Of a DNA stretch of 64,000 nt, positions 1 through 11,717 are shown one piece after another (the stretch's first letter is position 1; every line of letters begins with the position of its first letter). Origin of the DNA: Daphnia carinata. Its lineage: Eukaryota > Arthropoda > Branchiopoda > Diplostraca > Daphniidae. The notes beneath the pieces are model-generated. The model had not been told where the DNA came from and did no database searches. It saw nothing but the letters and a program-made list of their open reading frames with translations. The stretch spans positions 5,184,679-5,248,678 of the forward strand of contig NC_081337.1 in the NCBI RefSeq assembly GCF_022539665.2, in the 5' to 3' direction. The position numbers and the translations under genes were made by a program.

Positions 1-1392
1 TTTGAGTTGCGAATGTTGATCGTTACAAAAATTATTTTTTAGATACTAAAAAAAAACAACTTTGATCCGCGCATGTGTCGCTATAAATCCGACACCCAAC
101 TCTGTTGCTGTTGGCGATCCGTTTCTCTCTCTTTGGCTCTTTGATTCCCGTTTTTTTCTTGGCTTTGTGATGCGCGTCACATATTAAATATTCAAACGCA
201 ATGTGTGTGTTGTCGCACGCGTAACGTGCAAACCTAAAACAAATGTATGACAAGGATGAGACCTCTTGCCCGTCTCTGCTGGAATAGGCAAGACACACAA
301 AAACGAACATGAACCGTCGGAAACGTTTGCGTTTGTTCTTTTCCTTTTGCAAGTCTCTTTATGCAACTCCTTTCTCCGTTATTGGCTTCGAACTTTGATG
401 TGTTTCGTGCCGGCTCAACGTCTGCAATCTTGCAAAGTGCCCTTCCCATTTCCTACTCTAAACAGAACGAAGCATCACCTGCTTGCCGCGTCTACAGTAT
501 TCATTAACTAAATAGTGTCTTAGATGATTCGACGCTTCCGGCCGATCAGCTGGCGGGTCCGTTTTTTTTTTTTTTTTCGGCACCTCATTTGAAGGATAAT
601 GTCAACGTTAAAGGTCTGAACAGAGATTGTCACTGCTCGTGGAAAAGCTGAACTCAGTTTGCATCCGGATGAAAACTGACGTTGATAATGAAGTTTTGAT
701 GATCACACATTTGCGTGCGGGAGTGCGTTCCTGGGAACTGTTGCGTACGAACTCGTTTTATGATGAAGGTCTCGGATTCTTGAACTATTAGACAAGTACG
801 CGTTTTTCCTCCCCAAACGATGGATGAAGGCGCCATAGTTCCAGTACTACGTCATTTCTTTCAATCCAAGTGAATATTATTCCCATCTTCTTCCTACTTC
901 ATTTTGCACGTTGGAAACCTAAACTTGTGGCCTACCTGTACAATCGATTAATTGCCCCCTCCCAAACCCCAAGAATGTAATTGGTATAGAAAATGAAGTT
1001 ATTTGGAAAGAAAACGATGCGAAAAACATTTTTCTTCAAGACTTTTCTTTTTTTAAATTTAAAGGGCCGATCATCGGAAAACTTTTCTCTCGGCCCAAAT
1101 TTTCTATTACAGACACTTTTATTATAGCTCGTAAAACAAGACAGATCCGAAAAGAAAAAAAAAACATCAGTGATAAGTGTAGGAAGCCATTAGATATAGT
1201 CAATCGATAATATTGGCAAATGCTACAACAGCCATCGTGCGTTTAAATGTCAGCCATAAATCGAGCGCTTTAGTTGAGTTAAAGGCCCATCTAGATTCCC
1301 CCGTGGGCTGAATCAAAAAGCCAGTCTATATTAAATGTGAAACGAACACGAGAAGCTCAGCCAGTCCGACTTGATGTTTTGCAAATAATGAC
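1..1392. other. No gene recognised
   Basis: I see no convincing exon in this stretch. Open frames are short and lack paired splice signals. It contains a few T runs (about 553-577) and nothing that resembles an RNA gene. Confidence 0.5.
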
Positions 1393-1580
1393 CTTATCAA
1401 CGGAGAATAAAACACGGGGGCCCCATCGAGATACTTTCCAGCGCCATCATCCACCCAGAGCCAAAACAAACGACGATCAACTCTGGTGAACGCTTTTTTA
1501 TTTGACATGTCTGATTTGAGTTTCGTCATAATAACATTTTTCGCTTCAGTTGTCGTGCCAAAGTCCTTCAACGGTTTCAT
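1393..1580 (-). pseudogene. C-type-lectin-like half-domain fragment
   Basis: The minus strand is open here and reads as a partial C-type lectin domain: the core FWLWVDDGAGKYLDGAPVFY resembles the W...G.Y.DG.PV.Y segment in the middle of the fold. A possible 5' splice site (AAG|gtcatt) ends it at 1393. Upstream of the ATG at 1580 a stop lies in frame, and no acceptor gives an open entry, so it may be a relic or an orphan exon. The C-terminal half expected next is not found downstream on this strand. A lectin-tail-like exon lies on the opposite strand at 1760-1854. The family call rests on a short motif and is weak. Confidence 0.2.
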
Positions 1581-1759
1581 TATGCACAACAATCCCGGTT
1601 AACCTGCAGTCCTCAACGTACTCGTGTAACCGAAACTTTTTCTTGCAAGTAAGGGATCCAACTTTAATCCGCTAATATTTTATCGGTTCGCAACACAAAA
1701 TTACGGATACGATACGTCTAAATAAGAGAGAACTTTAGTTCAACTTTTCTACATTGCAG

Positions 1760-1854
1760 GTACGAAAAAATAGACGAACTAAACTGTTGGGAGAACGAAA
1801 AGTTGTGTACGAACCTGATGGACTCTAACAAAGTATTGACAATATTTTGTGAAG
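1760..1854 (+). CDS. Candidate internal exon, C-type lectin C-terminal-like
   Basis: A 95-base block is bounded by a good pyrimidine tract with cag acceptor and a gaag|gtaagc donor. Only one frame is open across it (31 full codons plus split codons at both ends). The peptide holds CWENEKLC and ends TIFCE, which fits the W-x-D/N-x-x-C...F-x-C-E end of a C-type lectin domain. No partner exon could be joined: the next plausible acceptor would leave a 32-base intron, which is too short. It may be an orphan exon of a gene extending outside what I can recognise. Confidence 0.3.
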
Positions 1855-3604
1855 GTAAGCAACCCCATTTTGTTGTTTTCACTTAGTATACCCGTCTCCC
1901 TCAATTAAGACAAAAGATTCCGCAGAAAAAAAAAAAAAAAAAAGAAACAACACTAAAAGTTACACTGACTTTAAGTGTTGTTACTCGCTGAACACCCTGT
2001 GTTAGCTATTAGCCATCTATTATAGAAATAATGATTGCGTAACAATAACGGAGGATTAGGGCCTATTAGGATCTCCCCTCCCCAAAAAAAACGATGAAGG
2101 CCTACATATTTGTAATGGTGGACATATGTCGTTGTTATCTGTTTGATGTTGATAAAACTATGCCTGACAAGAATATAGATGGGATCTGTAATAAGTACGT
2201 AGTATACACACATTGAAAGTAAAAAAAAAAAAAAAGAAGGTACAAGGGATGTTGTTTTGGCCTTTAATGATCGTGGTTTTTGTTTTGCATTCATCCCTTG
2301 TCTCTTTGTGTATGTAATAAAACGTTAGGGATTTGCGCCATCGACTTCTTGTCGCTAGACGTTTAGCCGCTTTTTGCGGACTACCGAGTCATTGGGTGTA
2401 CTGACCGTCTTTATATATATATATATATATAGATAGCTATAAAAAGAGAGGTGGAATCACCTGTCCAATTTGCGCGTGGACAATTTAGCGGCCGAGACGA
2501 CCAGCATCGACCTCTGGCGGATTATTAAGCCCTCCCAATGCAGTTGGCTATTGCAAATAAAATACGATTTTCTTATATACAAGTCCACGTGTACGTAGAA
2601 ACGATTTTATTATTATTTTTGTTTAATTATAAGAAATGCCCGTTCTTAAGTCGACCGACGTACACGATTGGTGTGCGAGGATCAGCCCGTTTCTCCGCCC
2701 ACACATATTGAATATTCCATACCTGTGTCGTTCTAAATGGAGCCGTAACATTTAATTTGGAGGGGGATGTTCTTTCTTTCTTCGTCGGAGGGGAAGGAAG
2801 GCTTTTTTTTATTGGCAATTTAGTTCTGTGGGGCTCTCGGTATATTGGTGGCTACACCTTCATTTATCGGGGAGCGTGGATTGAACGCTGGACCATTTGA
2901 AAATGGGGGGTGGATTTTTTTTTTTCCTGTTTTTGGGCCATCCGCAATTCGTGTTTGCTACACGGCGTGTGTCCACCGCACAGCTCGAACGATCGGTCTA
3001 ACTATATATCGTGTTATTATTTTATATCCCTTTGCGTTTATTGATCGCAATACATCCGCTTCTGTCTAGCGCAGCGTGTAAATACAGGGACGAAGCTATC
3101 GCGGCCCGAGCGATGCAAGGTTGGCAGTAGTTTATGTGGCCGGTGCCGCGCGCTTTATAGTCTAAACTATGGGCCCCACATAGAGCTCAGAGGGGGAAAC
3201 TGTCACATCACGGGGGCGCGCAACATTCGTGCCGGCAATAGTCACTCGAGATCTACTTAATCCTCGAACGTAAATAATATAATATCGGCATACTTATTGT
3301 CAACAACCTTGAACTGCGGCGAAACATGGCGGCTGTACAATACGAGAGCGGATCATTCCACATATGTGGCATATCAAACCGTGTGTTTGTATAGCCATCG
3401 CGTCTAACGTGCTTTATTCGCCTCACGCTTTGCCAGCAAGAAGTACGACCCTCCAATGTAAGGAAAGCAAAAGACAGGAAAAAAAAGGAAAAAAAGGAGC
3501 AGCAGCTGACACGCATCGGGTTGATGCCACACGACCATCGATCGATCCGTGCGCTGCCGATGCGCTTGGAGGAACACAAGATCCCTTGCCTCTATATATA
3601 TATA

Positions 3605-3641
<37 letters not shown>

Positions 3642-6600
3642 CGTCCCGATTCGAGTCCCGCAGGCTCGGGCTCTATCCTTGCGTGTTTGTTTGTTTGTAT
3701 AATGCACTGCAAAGATACTAAGGCCACACGACGGCGGACCCAGGCGACGACTGTTTGGGGAATAAGACGTTAATGAGGTACGTGCTGTTGGCTCTTGAAG
3801 AGCAACCCAGATTACTCGGGCTTATATTTTGGTTGTCGACTTTTTATATTGTGCGTATATTTATACGCCCTTACGTCTTGCAACTGTCGATGAAAACGAC
3901 GCACACTTTCCTACAGCCCGTCGTATGCGAAGGGGGGGGGGGGGAGGTTCAAATGAATATTGCCTAGTAATGGCCTATTGAAGGGTGTTTTCGTGTATCC
4001 CGCATCGCGAGTCTGAAAGATGTTTAGAAAAGGCCTCGCTGAGATTGAGACAGCTATTCTGATTAATATTTCCCCGAAGAGTACGACCAAAGAGGGCTTC
4101 CCTTAGACGGTGTATGCGGCTCGCGTAAAGCACGTCATACTCTGCGAGACCCTTTTCGTTTTGTTTAGCATCAGGATTGCGTGGCATGTGCAAAAGCGAA
4201 CAAGTAGTTTTTATAATGGTATTATGGATGAGCTTGTCAAACGACTGAATTCTCTTTGATGTTCCATTATTTCTTGAGATTTCTCTTTTTTCTACTTTTA
4301 CATTTAATAAGCTTGGCCTTTCGCGAGGCTATGTTGGTGCCTATTAATATCAAATAATGGGACGTAAGCAGACGATAAAGATCTTTGGTTGCCCAGCAAC
4401 GGCGATAGTTTAAGAGAGAGAGAGAGAGAAAAAAGGAAGCACTCGGACGCGAGTCGTCTGCTAAGATCAAGATCATTATCGTAACAATCAGCTGAAAGAT
4501 CAAGGGAGATGCATTCGTCAGTGCGTAGCAGTTCATTAATGCAAAGCATTGTGATAACCGTGGCGTATGTGTGTGTAGTGCATTTCCTCGTCACCTTGTT
4601 ACTTAATTGAATAATAAATCAAATATATTCTGTTCCGGGACAGCCTGAAGTGGGGAAACTCACAAATCTCTGTTGCACAGCGTAGAGCTAGATGTTTTTG
4701 TTAGTTCAATAACAACGAAATTGGAACTTCTTTATACTACAAGATGATGCTACGTCGTGTGACACATAATTCTCTGGTTGACGGACACGTCAATCTGTTC
4801 GGCAAATAAGACATTCTTAGCCCTTGTTCAAACAAAAGGACTAAAACTAAATTCTTGAAAATACGATGCAGCAACTGTCCCTTTGGCCCGTCATTCTATT
4901 ACGTCTTCTATACGCTCTATTGTTCAATCGAATTTTAGTCGTAAAACAAGAAGCAAAAAAAGATATCTTCTTAGAACGAGAAATTTAAATTCTGGCAATA
5001 AAACGGAAGACGGTGCTATCGGGTGTGCGACATTCTGTTTTGAATATCGGAGAAACCTAATATAAAAAAGAAAATGCGTTTTTTTTTTACTGTCTTTTGT
5101 GGTTTAGTGTTTCTTAGCTTTGACGCTAAAAGACTCTCTCCCTTCTTCTTGTTCAATCAATCGGATTGCAACTGTCTCGCGTGCTTCTTTCGAGCCCTTC
5201 TTCTGTTCATTTTGCACGCCGAACGCGTCTGCCTTTCGCTTCTTTTCTTTTCTGCTAGATTTATTATTTACCGGGCATGGCCACCTCCGCGTTTGTTGTG
5301 ATCATCAAAGGGAAAATGCTAGGACCCACCGTCATTTCAAATTCTGCCTCTCCATTTTTCTCTCACTCTCTCTCCCGTTTTACTCTTAAAAACACAAAAA
5401 AAAGAAACAGAACAAAACAAAAATGTATAAATCGTAAGGGTTCAACTGATTGCTTTTTGTGCGGAAAACATTAGAAGATCAAGAAGGAAATATTAAATAA
5501 CAGTGAAAAAAAAAAAGGCAGCCGCCACCTGGTGAATAAAAAGGTTTTAGCCGTTACTTCGATAAAAACCAGTCAAACGAGAAACACGATTATCTTGTTT
5601 TCAGTCTACGGCCTGATTCTATGACTCACTATCGATTTCATCAAAAACTAAACTCGTAAGGTTTTTTCGTACTTTTTGCGGAACAATTCAGACAAAATCC
5701 AAACCACTCTCTGCTGATCATTATGTGATGGTGTGGAAATTGACGTACTTGATCGATGACATTCTGTGCATCACAAGCAGACGAAACAATGAGATGGGAA
5801 ACTTGCTGATGTGAAAACCTTACAACAAAATAAAGTCACCGTGCAGCAAAAATAAAGTTTAGATAAACACATTTGATTATTCGTGAAGAAAATTTCTTAT
5901 TCAAAGAATATACAAGTTCGTTGTTTTCACGTAAAAACGTAAACTAATGCGCCTAGAGCAAACGCTAAACCTATTGCATTGGCCCTTTCCTTTAACCGGT
6001 TAAAATTGTTTCTATGTTGAACTTTATCGAGTCGTTTCTTAAGTCTCCTATTATTCCGACGATCCGGCAGCATGAAAAGAGGCTCAAAACAGAAGTGCAT
6101 TTTCTCACAGGCCATGTCAACGTTAAGTGGGGCAGTCGGGCTCCTCCTCCCATGGTAAGGCTAGAAATATAGTGTCTTTTTATTGAACTCTTGATGGACT
6201 ACTAAGAACCTGTCACAGGCGTTCGTTGGAATACATTGTTTTTGCTTAAAAATCTTGACGTCTCTCTCTTCAATAATCGCCAGCTTCATCAGCTGTTTCT
6301 CTTTCTCCAATCAAATTAGTTGCCATTTTTTAAAAAGTATGTGGAATTTCAAATTTTTTTATTTCAGATGTTCCTTATTGCAAAAAATTGAATTATTTCA
6401 TTAAATTTACCAAAAACAATTTATATTTGTTTAGTAAATTTTATTTCCAATTTTCTGGCAAAGAAGAAAAAACAAATTGGCAAATCGGCTGATTTGCATT
6501 TAAGCTCGATCGATTTTTAGTGACTCACTAAAGTTTTAAACACTTTGCTGAGTGCCTGAGACGCAGTTCTAGTGCTGCGTTCAATACGTTGATAACGTAA

Positions 6601-6677
6601 AAAACCAACCCATCTTCTGTGGTATCACCATAAACTCTGACGAATAGGTTCTAGTTGGACAGAAGAAAAAAGACAGC
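1855..6677. other. Gene-poor stretch
   Basis: No exon with both splice sites and sustained coding character was found on either strand. The ORFs present are low-complexity or AT-driven. It contains a (TA)n tract near 2411-2432, a (TA)n(TG)n tract at 3593-3638 and a G run near 3931-3942. It probably includes the promoter of the gene starting at 6678. Confidence 0.5.
3593..3638. repeat. (TA)n(TG)n microsatellite
   Basis: A compound dinucleotide tract, TA then TG, without interruption. It accounts for the Cys/Val-rich open frames that overlap it. Confidence 0.9.
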
Positions 6678-8134
6678 ATGGCCACCATAATCAGTCAGTG
6701 TCTACGTGTTGCTATTTGCGTCGTTCTCTTTTCAAATTCATCGTGGGCGAGAAGCGAGAACGATGTACCAGGTTGGTTTTTCATAATCTTTGTAGCTATC
6801 TCTGCTTTTTTTGTGACATGCGGTCGTGTCGTCCAAAATGGAGGCCATTTTCAAAAAAAACCAAGATATAAGAACTAAGTTTTCACATTTTTCTTTACAT
6901 ATGCAGTGTTGTGCCCAGCTGTAGCTCCTGGTATTTTTGGTGATTTGACCCAGCATTATGGCTGTTATCTACCAGGTGTAGATGTGTTTGAGGTAAATAA
7001 TTTTCTTGATCTTCAACTGGAGGGCTGTCCACTTTCCTTTAGTCTACGTCACTCCAGCCAAAGAGATTTTAAACTTTTATATTCTGTGTAGGACAAAATG
7101 AAACCAATTAAACCATCAGACATGTCCAGGGTAATGTCCTTATCAAGCACAGCTTATGATAGCTCACAAAGAATGATTTTCTTTTCTGTTTCCAGCTTAA
7201 GCCAGGAGTCCTACCTCGAACAGAATCATTGCCACCCATGTGGTTGAAAGAAATTTCAAGCCATTTGTTGAATTCTACTCGTCTGATTAACAACCTCCAC
7301 CAAGAAGGAAGTCCAAAACTTGATGATGGCGACACAGGTATTCCCCCCATTATATTACAGGTGTATGAGCTGCAGTATTTCATAAAGATATTTAATTAGA
7401 ATGTGATGGAAGTTGTCCTTCGTCACCCTCGTGGGTACCTCAGTGCTGCCGAGCTGAAACTCGATTGGTGTACCCACTGTATGGTCGCTCGCTCACCACC
7501 GATCGATTGGTGCCTATCGCCCAGGAGTTGAACCCCAATGGGATCCAGCAGCCGGTCGTCTACCGCCACTGCCTGTAAGTCACTATAACTCTATTCGCCC
7601 TTTCCATGTCTGATTCAATTGAGTGGTTTTGAAAACATGAAATCGAGCACTTGGCTTTTCACTATTTGCTCTCCCGGTTTTCCCCTTTTGTGAAACGGTG
7701 GCAAAAAAAGGTCGGAGGCAACAGAATTGGTGCACGGTCGCTGCCACCAGAGCACTTTGCCTCGTCTTTTTTTTATACCCACGTCCGGAGGTTATCCGTA
7801 CCGACAGGATTTGATTCTCGTTCCCAACAACTGCGAATGCCTTGTCACTTTAGGCCGAAAAATTGAGAACAATTTGGACGAATCGGACAAGCAAGACGCT
7901 CCCGATAGCACCACGCCTGCCACTTTGTGAGTCTATCACTTTTGTTTGTGTCTTTGATTTTTTTGCTCAAAGTCACACTCCCCCCTTCTGCTTTTGTTTT
8001 TCGCTCATTTTCCAAAACGTCTGGAGCGTAGGTTGCCTTTAAACGAAGGTTCTGGCATGGGTGGTGTCGAGAGCAGTCCAGACTTGGCCATGGTTCGGGA
8101 TGAGCAACTGATCCTGCATCATCGGAATTTTTGA
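6678..8134 (+). CDS. Secreted cystine-knot-like protein
   Basis: Seven exons join in frame: 6678-6771, 6907-6992, 7092-7130, 7196-7337, 7400-7574, 7711-7926, 8032-8134 (855 bases, 284 residues). The ATG at 6678 opens a hydrophobic signal peptide ending near SSWARS, so the product should enter the secretory pathway. The mature part carries CDGSC (C-x-G-x-C), then CC, two single cysteines and NCEC (C-x-C). This spacing is typical of cystine-knot growth factors and antagonists. I could not assign it to Spaetzle, PDGF/VEGF, Noggin/Trunk or DAN/bursicon types: the cysteine order is suggestive, but no family signature is clear. Exon 3 is a 39-base microexon. The last exon is chosen because exon 6 ends at a perfect gtgagt donor and phase continues to a stop. 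The C-terminus after the knot is acidic and Ser/Thr-rich. An extracellular signalling role is inference. Confidence 0.65.
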
Positions 8135-11100
8135 TCGCATCGTCAGTGTCGGGTACCTACTTTTATAAACGACACCATCGACAAGCGCTCTGACTTGCCG
8201 TCACTACTCACATTGTTGTTCAGTTTCTTCTCTCCCCAATCCTTTTGTTGTTCGTCCTCACGTCCCTGTCTTGCTCTCAATAGATCGTTACATACAAACA
8301 GGCTAATGCGATGCGTCAACTTGCGATACACTTGCTGGCCTTTTCGTGAAGGTTAACCCTGAAGGGCAATCCTCTTCTCTTTTCAAGTTGATTTCTCTCT
8401 TTTTTTTCCGTTTAATTTCGACTTTTTTTTTTCATTGACTCGCTGTTGACAATTCTCTGCATCTATTTTGTAAGTTGAGGGAAATGTAAAGAGGGAAACA
8501 AGTTGACATTGGTGCACTCGGCGATGAGGAAAGACACTGTCTAATGAGAAAGAGAGAAAGCCAACTTTGACTGGGTATGGGAAAGAAAGTTTTGTCGTGG
8601 AATGATGACACGAACTGGTAAAGGTCTCGTTAGTTCTAAATCTTTCTTCTTTTTCGATACTTGTTCGACTGTCCATTCCACTTTTCGATTGCCTTACTTG
8701 GACAGGCCGCAAGCTCTCGTTTTCAGTACGGCCATCGTTAGTGATGCCATAATGTTTGTCTCTTGTTTTGTGTGTTGTCTGTGGACGACGTTAATGGATC
8801 GGGGAAATTATTGTTTTGTTTTTTTTCGTGTATTTACACGTCCTCTTTATTTTTTTTTTAGAAAGTAAAACGATTACTTTTCATTTATCCTTTTTTTTTT
8901 CTTCTTTGGCTCCCTGTTCGTTTGTTGTCGCGCAAGAGGATTAACCTTACTTATTGGATTTGTACTTCTCGTTTTTTCTTTTGTCCTTTTAGAGACATCG
9001 CCTTTTTTATCCGTCCTTCTCATTAAAGCCCGATTACCACAGTGACTTTGTAATTCCAATTCTAATGCTAAAAGGGGAAAGGGAAGTAGAGAATTGCGTT
9101 TGCGAGGGACGGGGGGTTCAATCAACTGGCGCTGGCAAATAATTAAATCCATCGAAGCGGCGCACAGACTTGCAGCTAATGTTTTACATTGTATACTTCT
9201 ATATGAACGATCGGGCTGTGTTCTAACCCACAACACACATTCTGTTTAGGTAAACTGTATGAAGTGCTTTAGTAGGGACGACCTCTGTTATTAACATCCC
9301 CTTGTCATTTGATTCCAATAGGAGGTTTGAATTGTACATTTTCGGCGGCTCATAAATTGCGAAGGATTATCATTTGAGGGGGAATTGTCGTTTAAAAAGC
9401 TTTTGATGATTTTATGGCCCACTCTTTCAGTCCGTGATGGTTTTATGCGCTCGTAATATTGCTCAAACACAGCGAAGGTTGTGTCACGCAACATTGTCTT
9501 TTTTCATTTTCACTGCAGATGTTTTTATCTGACAACATTGAACATGATCCCTAGTCCGGCTATCGTTCCTCTTTTCTTGCTTGTTATCTCGTTTACAAAA
9601 ATAAAGGGAGTGGAGGGGGGGGGTGTGTTGTCGACCACTTTTCCCAATCGCCAATAGATTTGGTGTGTGTCATTGATTCTTCTTGCTTTCCGGCCGCGTT
9701 CCATTGTAGATCACGAAGTCGCATTCATTCTAGCGAGGTTAGTTTTCCCTCCTTATTTTTTCTCGAATCAACGAGCGAAGAGAATAATATTTATTCGTGT
9801 CTTTGTACACAAAAAAAAAACAGCAGCTATTGTTGTTTATTTTTACTTGAGAACGAAACGAAAGTAAATGATGGTTGTAGAGGGGGGGGGGGCATGCTTG
9901 TTGTCGCAGTAGCGGCAGCATTGTCACTACTCGTCACAGTCAGACTCGCTTTCTTTCTCGATATATAAAATCTATAAAACTGCATGGCTCACGAGTTTTT
10001 GTCGCACCGTTTCTTTGACGTGCGCGTTTCTGTTGTATGTCGAGCCATTTTGAAACCAAAGGAAATGTATGTGGAAAACAAAATGAAGGGCAGACTAGGA
10101 GCAATGCGCCATGAAAAAACCATTCTTTTTTTTTTTTCTGGGTTCCCCGGGAGGTTTGGATGACGACGACGACAACGTCTGAATACTTGATGAAAGCATC
10201 TTGCAAAACTAGGTTCACTCTGCACAGCCAAACAAAGTATACAGACACATAATTCCGAGTGCAATTTAGTTGTAGACAACAACAACAAACATTATCTAGC
10301 ACCATTAAGCGAAAAACTGCAAAGATGGCCTCGCTGTGTATGTATGATGTTCTCAATTTGGTCCCCCCACCCCCTTTTTTTTTGTATGTGTGTTTGCACG
10401 ATTATGCTTCATCATGATTGCCGGGATGACCATTTAGAAAGACCAAAGAAAGACACACACACATATTCATTTAGAAGTTTATATCGCACTAGATGAGAAG
10501 ATTGTGCGGCTCGACTTGCGCAGTCCCGCTGACTACGGTTTTTTTTTCTTGCGGGACCCATACACTTGCAGCGGTACGTTTCGTTTCCCCCTCTTGGTGC
10601 GTGCGTGTAAAGTTGAGACTGCCGAGTTTGGCCTCGATGCGATTCACTCTGGCGCGGACGGTGGAGCGGACAGGTAGTCACAGAGTTGCTGTGGACAAGC
10701 TCTGTGCATACGCCGTGTGTGTATTACGTCCATTTTTTTTTATGTTTGTGTGTGTGCGTGTGTCAGTGTGCGGAAGAGCCGACCGGATGTCCAATTTTCC
10801 CATTCTCATTTCCATCGGATTTGATTGTTTTTATTTTTTTTTTCGCGTCTCTTGGTTCGTTTCCGTTTGCGCATTTCTCGCAGTTTTTTTTTTTTTCTTT
10901 AACGGACTTCGACGCTCGGTTTTTCGAAAAAAGAGGAATCCGTTCCTCACTCCACCGGCCGAAATGGTTTTTGAAGCGATTTTCGATTGTAGAATGAAGA
11001 AAGACAATTGAAACACACACGTAGATGTTCGCCATAGTAGGGAAAGAACAAAGTTAATACCACATTGCAGAAATTATTGTTTTTCTTTTGAAAACCCATA

Positions 11101-11300
11101 TCGCCAGAGTGTCTCTGTAAATATTTGATAGGCAAGAAAAAGCTATTCGTTTTTTTTTTGTTTTTTTTTTGTTTTTGCGTCTTCGTTCTTTCCGTGTTTA
11201 AATGTGGCCGAGTGTGTAAGTGTGCGTGAGTGTTGCGTGTGAAATCGAGTGAAGTATCGCGGCAATGTTGTTTTTTGTTGTTCACTTGCCGTTTACGGCG
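8135..11300. other. Intergenic, possible GABBR2 upstream leader
   Basis: No coding exon is supported. The longer open frames (for example 10493-11011) are driven by T runs and GT-rich sequence. A GC-richer patch at about 10490-10680 ends with a donor-like gcggacag|gtagtc and could be an untranslated first exon of the receptor gene downstream; this is a guess. Confidence 0.4.
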
Positions 11301-11350
11301 GGTTAGTTGAAGGAAAATAAATCATTTGGAAGAACAAACAACATTAAAAA

Positions 11351-11373
11351 ACACACACACACACACACACACA
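11351..11373. repeat. (AC)n microsatellite
   Basis: An uninterrupted AC dinucleotide tract in the putative leader of the receptor gene. Confidence 0.9.
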
Positions 11374-11652
11374 AAGAAAAGGCCGGCCGATGCCGTGGAA
11401 CAGCTGTGGATTGGTCAGAGCCACGAGCAGGTCTGCTCACATCTCGTCTCGCTCTCAAGTTTTGGCTGCTGCTGGATCTGTCGAGCCCCACATCCGGCAG
11501 CAACCACCATTGGAGCGACGACGACCTTAAGGATCCCATCCGGTGCCATACGCACATCATCCCAAGCAGAACCAACTACAGTAAAAACGAGGAACATCTG
11601 CGTTTTGTTCCTTTATTTCATCTCCGTTGGTCGTCTTCCCCTTTTTCTTTTC

Positions 11653-11694
11653 GTGTGTGTGTGTGTGTCTGTGTCTGTGTGTGTGTGTGTGTGT
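11653..11694. repeat. (GT)n microsatellite
   Basis: A GT tract with two CT interruptions. It lies directly before the acceptor at 11705 and could act as part of the pyrimidine/GU-rich splicing context. Confidence 0.9.
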
Positions 11695-11717
11695 TTTACT
11701 GACAGTCACGGCGGGTC

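Larger units (their letters stand above)
11305..11717 (+). promoter_or_regulatory. Putative 5' leader of GABBR2
   Basis: An acceptor (tttactgacag) ends at 11705, just before the receptor ATG at 11718, so the coding exon is probably preceded by a spliced untranslated exon. A donor-like ctaca|gtaaaa near 11580 could pair with it. The stretch includes (AC)n and (GT)n tracts and short upstream ORFs (for example from the ATG at 11326). Transcript data would be needed to place the start site. Confidence 0.3.
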